Positions 62,228-64,000 of a DNA stretch of 64,000 nt are shown here, one piece after another. The position numbers and the translations under genes are program-made. The DNA comes from Loxodes magnus. Taxonomy: Eukaryota > Ciliophora > Karyorelictea > Loxodida > Loxodidae. The stretch covers positions 1-64,000 of the forward strand of contig CAMPDV010000303.1 in assembly GCA_946699065.1 (NCBI GenBank). The letters are read 5' to 3'. Below the pieces are notes generated by a model that made no database searches, was not told the DNA's origin, and saw only the letters and a program-made list of their open reading frames with translations. Position 1 is the stretch's first letter. Each line of letters begins with the position of its first letter.

Positions 62228-64000
62228 GGATAGACACAGATGATACATAATTAGTGTGACCACTCATGGTCTTACAGGTACCTGTCTTTACGTTCCATTG
62301 TCTCACCGTATAATCTGCACTTCCCGATACGATGAACTCTGAATCACTGGATATAGCCACAGATCATACACAACTAGTGTGACCACTCATGGTCTTACAG
62401 GTACCTGTCTTGACGTCCCATAGTCTCACCGTATAATCATAACTTCCCGATACGATGAACTCTGAATCACTGGATATATCCACAGCATATACATAATTAG
62501 TGTGACCACTCATGGTCTTACAGGTACCTGTCTTGACGTCCCATAGTCTCACCGTATAATCATTACTTCCCGATACGATGAACTCTGAATCACTGGATAT
62601 AGCCACAGCATATACAACATTAGTGTGACCACTCATGGTCTTACAGGTACCTGTCTTGACGTCCCATAGTCTCACCGTATAATCATTACTTCCCGATACG
62701 ATGATCTCTGAATCACTGGATATAGCCACAGCATATACATAATGTGTGTGACCACTCATGGTCTTACAGGTACCTGTCTTGACGTCCCATAGTCTCACCG
62801 TATAATCATATCTTCCCGATACGATGAACTCTGAATCATTCGATATAGCCACAGCATATACATAACTAGTGTGACCACTCATGGTCTTACAGGTACCTGT
62901 CTTGACGTCCCATAGTCTCACCGTATAATCATTACTTCCCGATACGATGAACTCTGAATCACTGGATATAGCCACAGATCATACATAACTAGTGTGACCA
63001 CTCATGGTCTTACAGGTACCTGTCTTGACGTCCCATAGTCTCACCGTATAATCATTACTTCCCGATACGATGAACTCTGAATCACTGGATATATCCACAG
63101 CATATACATAATTAGTGTGACCACTCATGGTCTTACAGGTACCTGTCTTGACGTCCCATAGTCTCACCGTATAATCTGCACTTCCCGATACGATGAACTC
63201 TGAATAACTGGATATAGCCACAGCATATACATAATGTGTGTGACCACTCATGGTCTTACAGGTACCTGTCTTGACGTCCCATAGTCTCACCGTATAATCA
63301 TTACTTCCCGATACGATGAACTCTGAATCACTGGATATAGCCACAGATGATACATAATTAGTGTGACCACTCATGGTCTTACAGGTACCTGTCTTGAAGT
63401 CCCATAGTCTCACCGTATAATCATAACTTCCCGATACGATGAACTCTGAATCATTCGATATAGCCACAGCATATACAGAACTAGTGTGACCACTCATGGT
63501 CTTACAGGTACCTGTCTTGACGTCCCATAGTCTCACCGTATAATCATTACTTCCCGATACGATGAACTCTGAATCACTGGATATAGCCACAGATGATACA
63601 TAATTAGTGTGACCACTCATGGTCTTACAGGTACCTGTCTTGAAGTCCCATAGTCTCACCGTATAATCATAACTTCCCGATACGATGAACTCTGAATCAC
63701 TGGATATAGCCACAGCATATACAGAACTAGTGTGACCACTCATGGTCTTACAGGTACCTGTCTTGACGTCCCATAGTCTCACCGTATAATCATTACTTCC
63801 CGATACGATGAACTCTGAATCACTGGATATAGCCACAGCATATACAACATTAGTGTGACCACTCATGGTCTTACAGGTACCTGTCTTGACGTCCCATAGT
63901 CTCACCGTATAATCATAACTTCCCGATACGATGTACTCTGAATCATTCGATATAGCCACAGCATATACAGAACTAGTGTGACCACTCATGGTCTTACAGG
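37153..64000 (-). repeat. Giant 123-bp WD40 tandem array, about 218 units
   Basis: The same 123-bp unit repeats without interruption to the right window edge. Each encodes 41 residues on the minus strand: KTMSGHT, two variable residues, V, two variable residues, V-x-IS, SEFIVSGS, two or three variable residues, TVRLWDVKTGTC. GH, the SGS-x-D turn and the WD pair identify it as a WD40 blade. Unit length is kept exactly for more than 200 units; the only length change found is a 2-bp deletion near 62,231. Larger blocks are duplicated inside the array, for example 55,115-56,335 and 56,345-57,575 (10 units apart) and the region ending 58,303 and that ending 62,975 (38 units apart). The left end is abrupt at 37,153, inside a blade. 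Confidence 0.98.
62234..64000 (-). CDS. Upstream part of the WD40 array in a shifted frame, 5' partial
   Basis: About 14 further blades of the same type, open throughout apart from one TGA at the usual Trp position near 62,976. Relative to the units downstream, the frame is shifted by a 2-bp deletion at about 62,231 (GGATAGACAC where all other units read GGATATAGAC or GGATATAGCC). Translation starting from this side would leave the blade frame after the deletion. Whether the deletion is real or an assembly error in a long repeat cannot be told here. It extends beyond the right edge. Confidence 0.5.

Noticed and set aside
1..64000. Telomeric repeats or macronuclear chromosome end
   Set aside because: No C4A2, C4A4 or related telomere tract was found at either end or inside the window.

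Overview
The window looks like nuclear DNA of a ciliate. It is very AT-rich, and its recognisable proteins stay open only if TAA and TAG are read as glutamine. TGA also appears to encode tryptophan: in-frame TGA falls on canonical Trp positions in a WD40 gene, in a 25-kb WD40 array and in several retrotransposon relics. A code with UAR = Gln and UGA = Trp/stop is known from karyorelicts (Loxodes, Parduczia) and from Condylostoma. I infer a ciliate of that kind but cannot name the species.

Layout. 1-21,060: tandem satellite with a 98-bp unit, near-identical on the left, mixed with a second unit type (B) from about 8.4 kb, and decaying into diverged units at the right edge. 21,061-24,300: T-rich spacer, a truncated retrotransposon 5' end, a dispersed AT-rich repeat and a 54-bp minisatellite. 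24,326-26,907 (minus): the only gene that looks complete, an 850-residue protein with a RING-like finger, a Gln-rich helical region, pentapeptide repeats and exactly seven WD40 blades, with a 29-nt intron near its 3' end. 27,300-36,720: a graveyard of non-LTR (LINE-type) retrotransposons: four copies of a shared 5' terminal sequence, a Gag-like ORF1 with a CCHC knuckle, one endonuclease/reverse transcriptase relic, a second reverse transcriptase relic and a further ORF remnant, all frameshifted or rearranged. 37,153-64,000 (minus): about 218 tandem 123-bp WD40 repeats running off the right edge, about 204 of them in one uninterrupted frame (about 8,390 codons) once TAR = Gln and TGA = Trp are applied; a single 2-bp deletion at about 62,231 shifts the rest.

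How the parts relate. The inner blades of the complete gene are nearly or exactly identical in DNA to units of the giant array, while its first and last blades are diverged. Variation between array units is concentrated at a few residues near the GH and SGS-x-D motifs, the positions that vary in fungal HET-E/HNWD recognition WD40 domains. The most interesting hypothesis is that the array is either a gigantic WD40 protein or a store of repeat units exchanging with the neighbouring RING-WD40 gene. This is inference; expression and long-read data would decide it.
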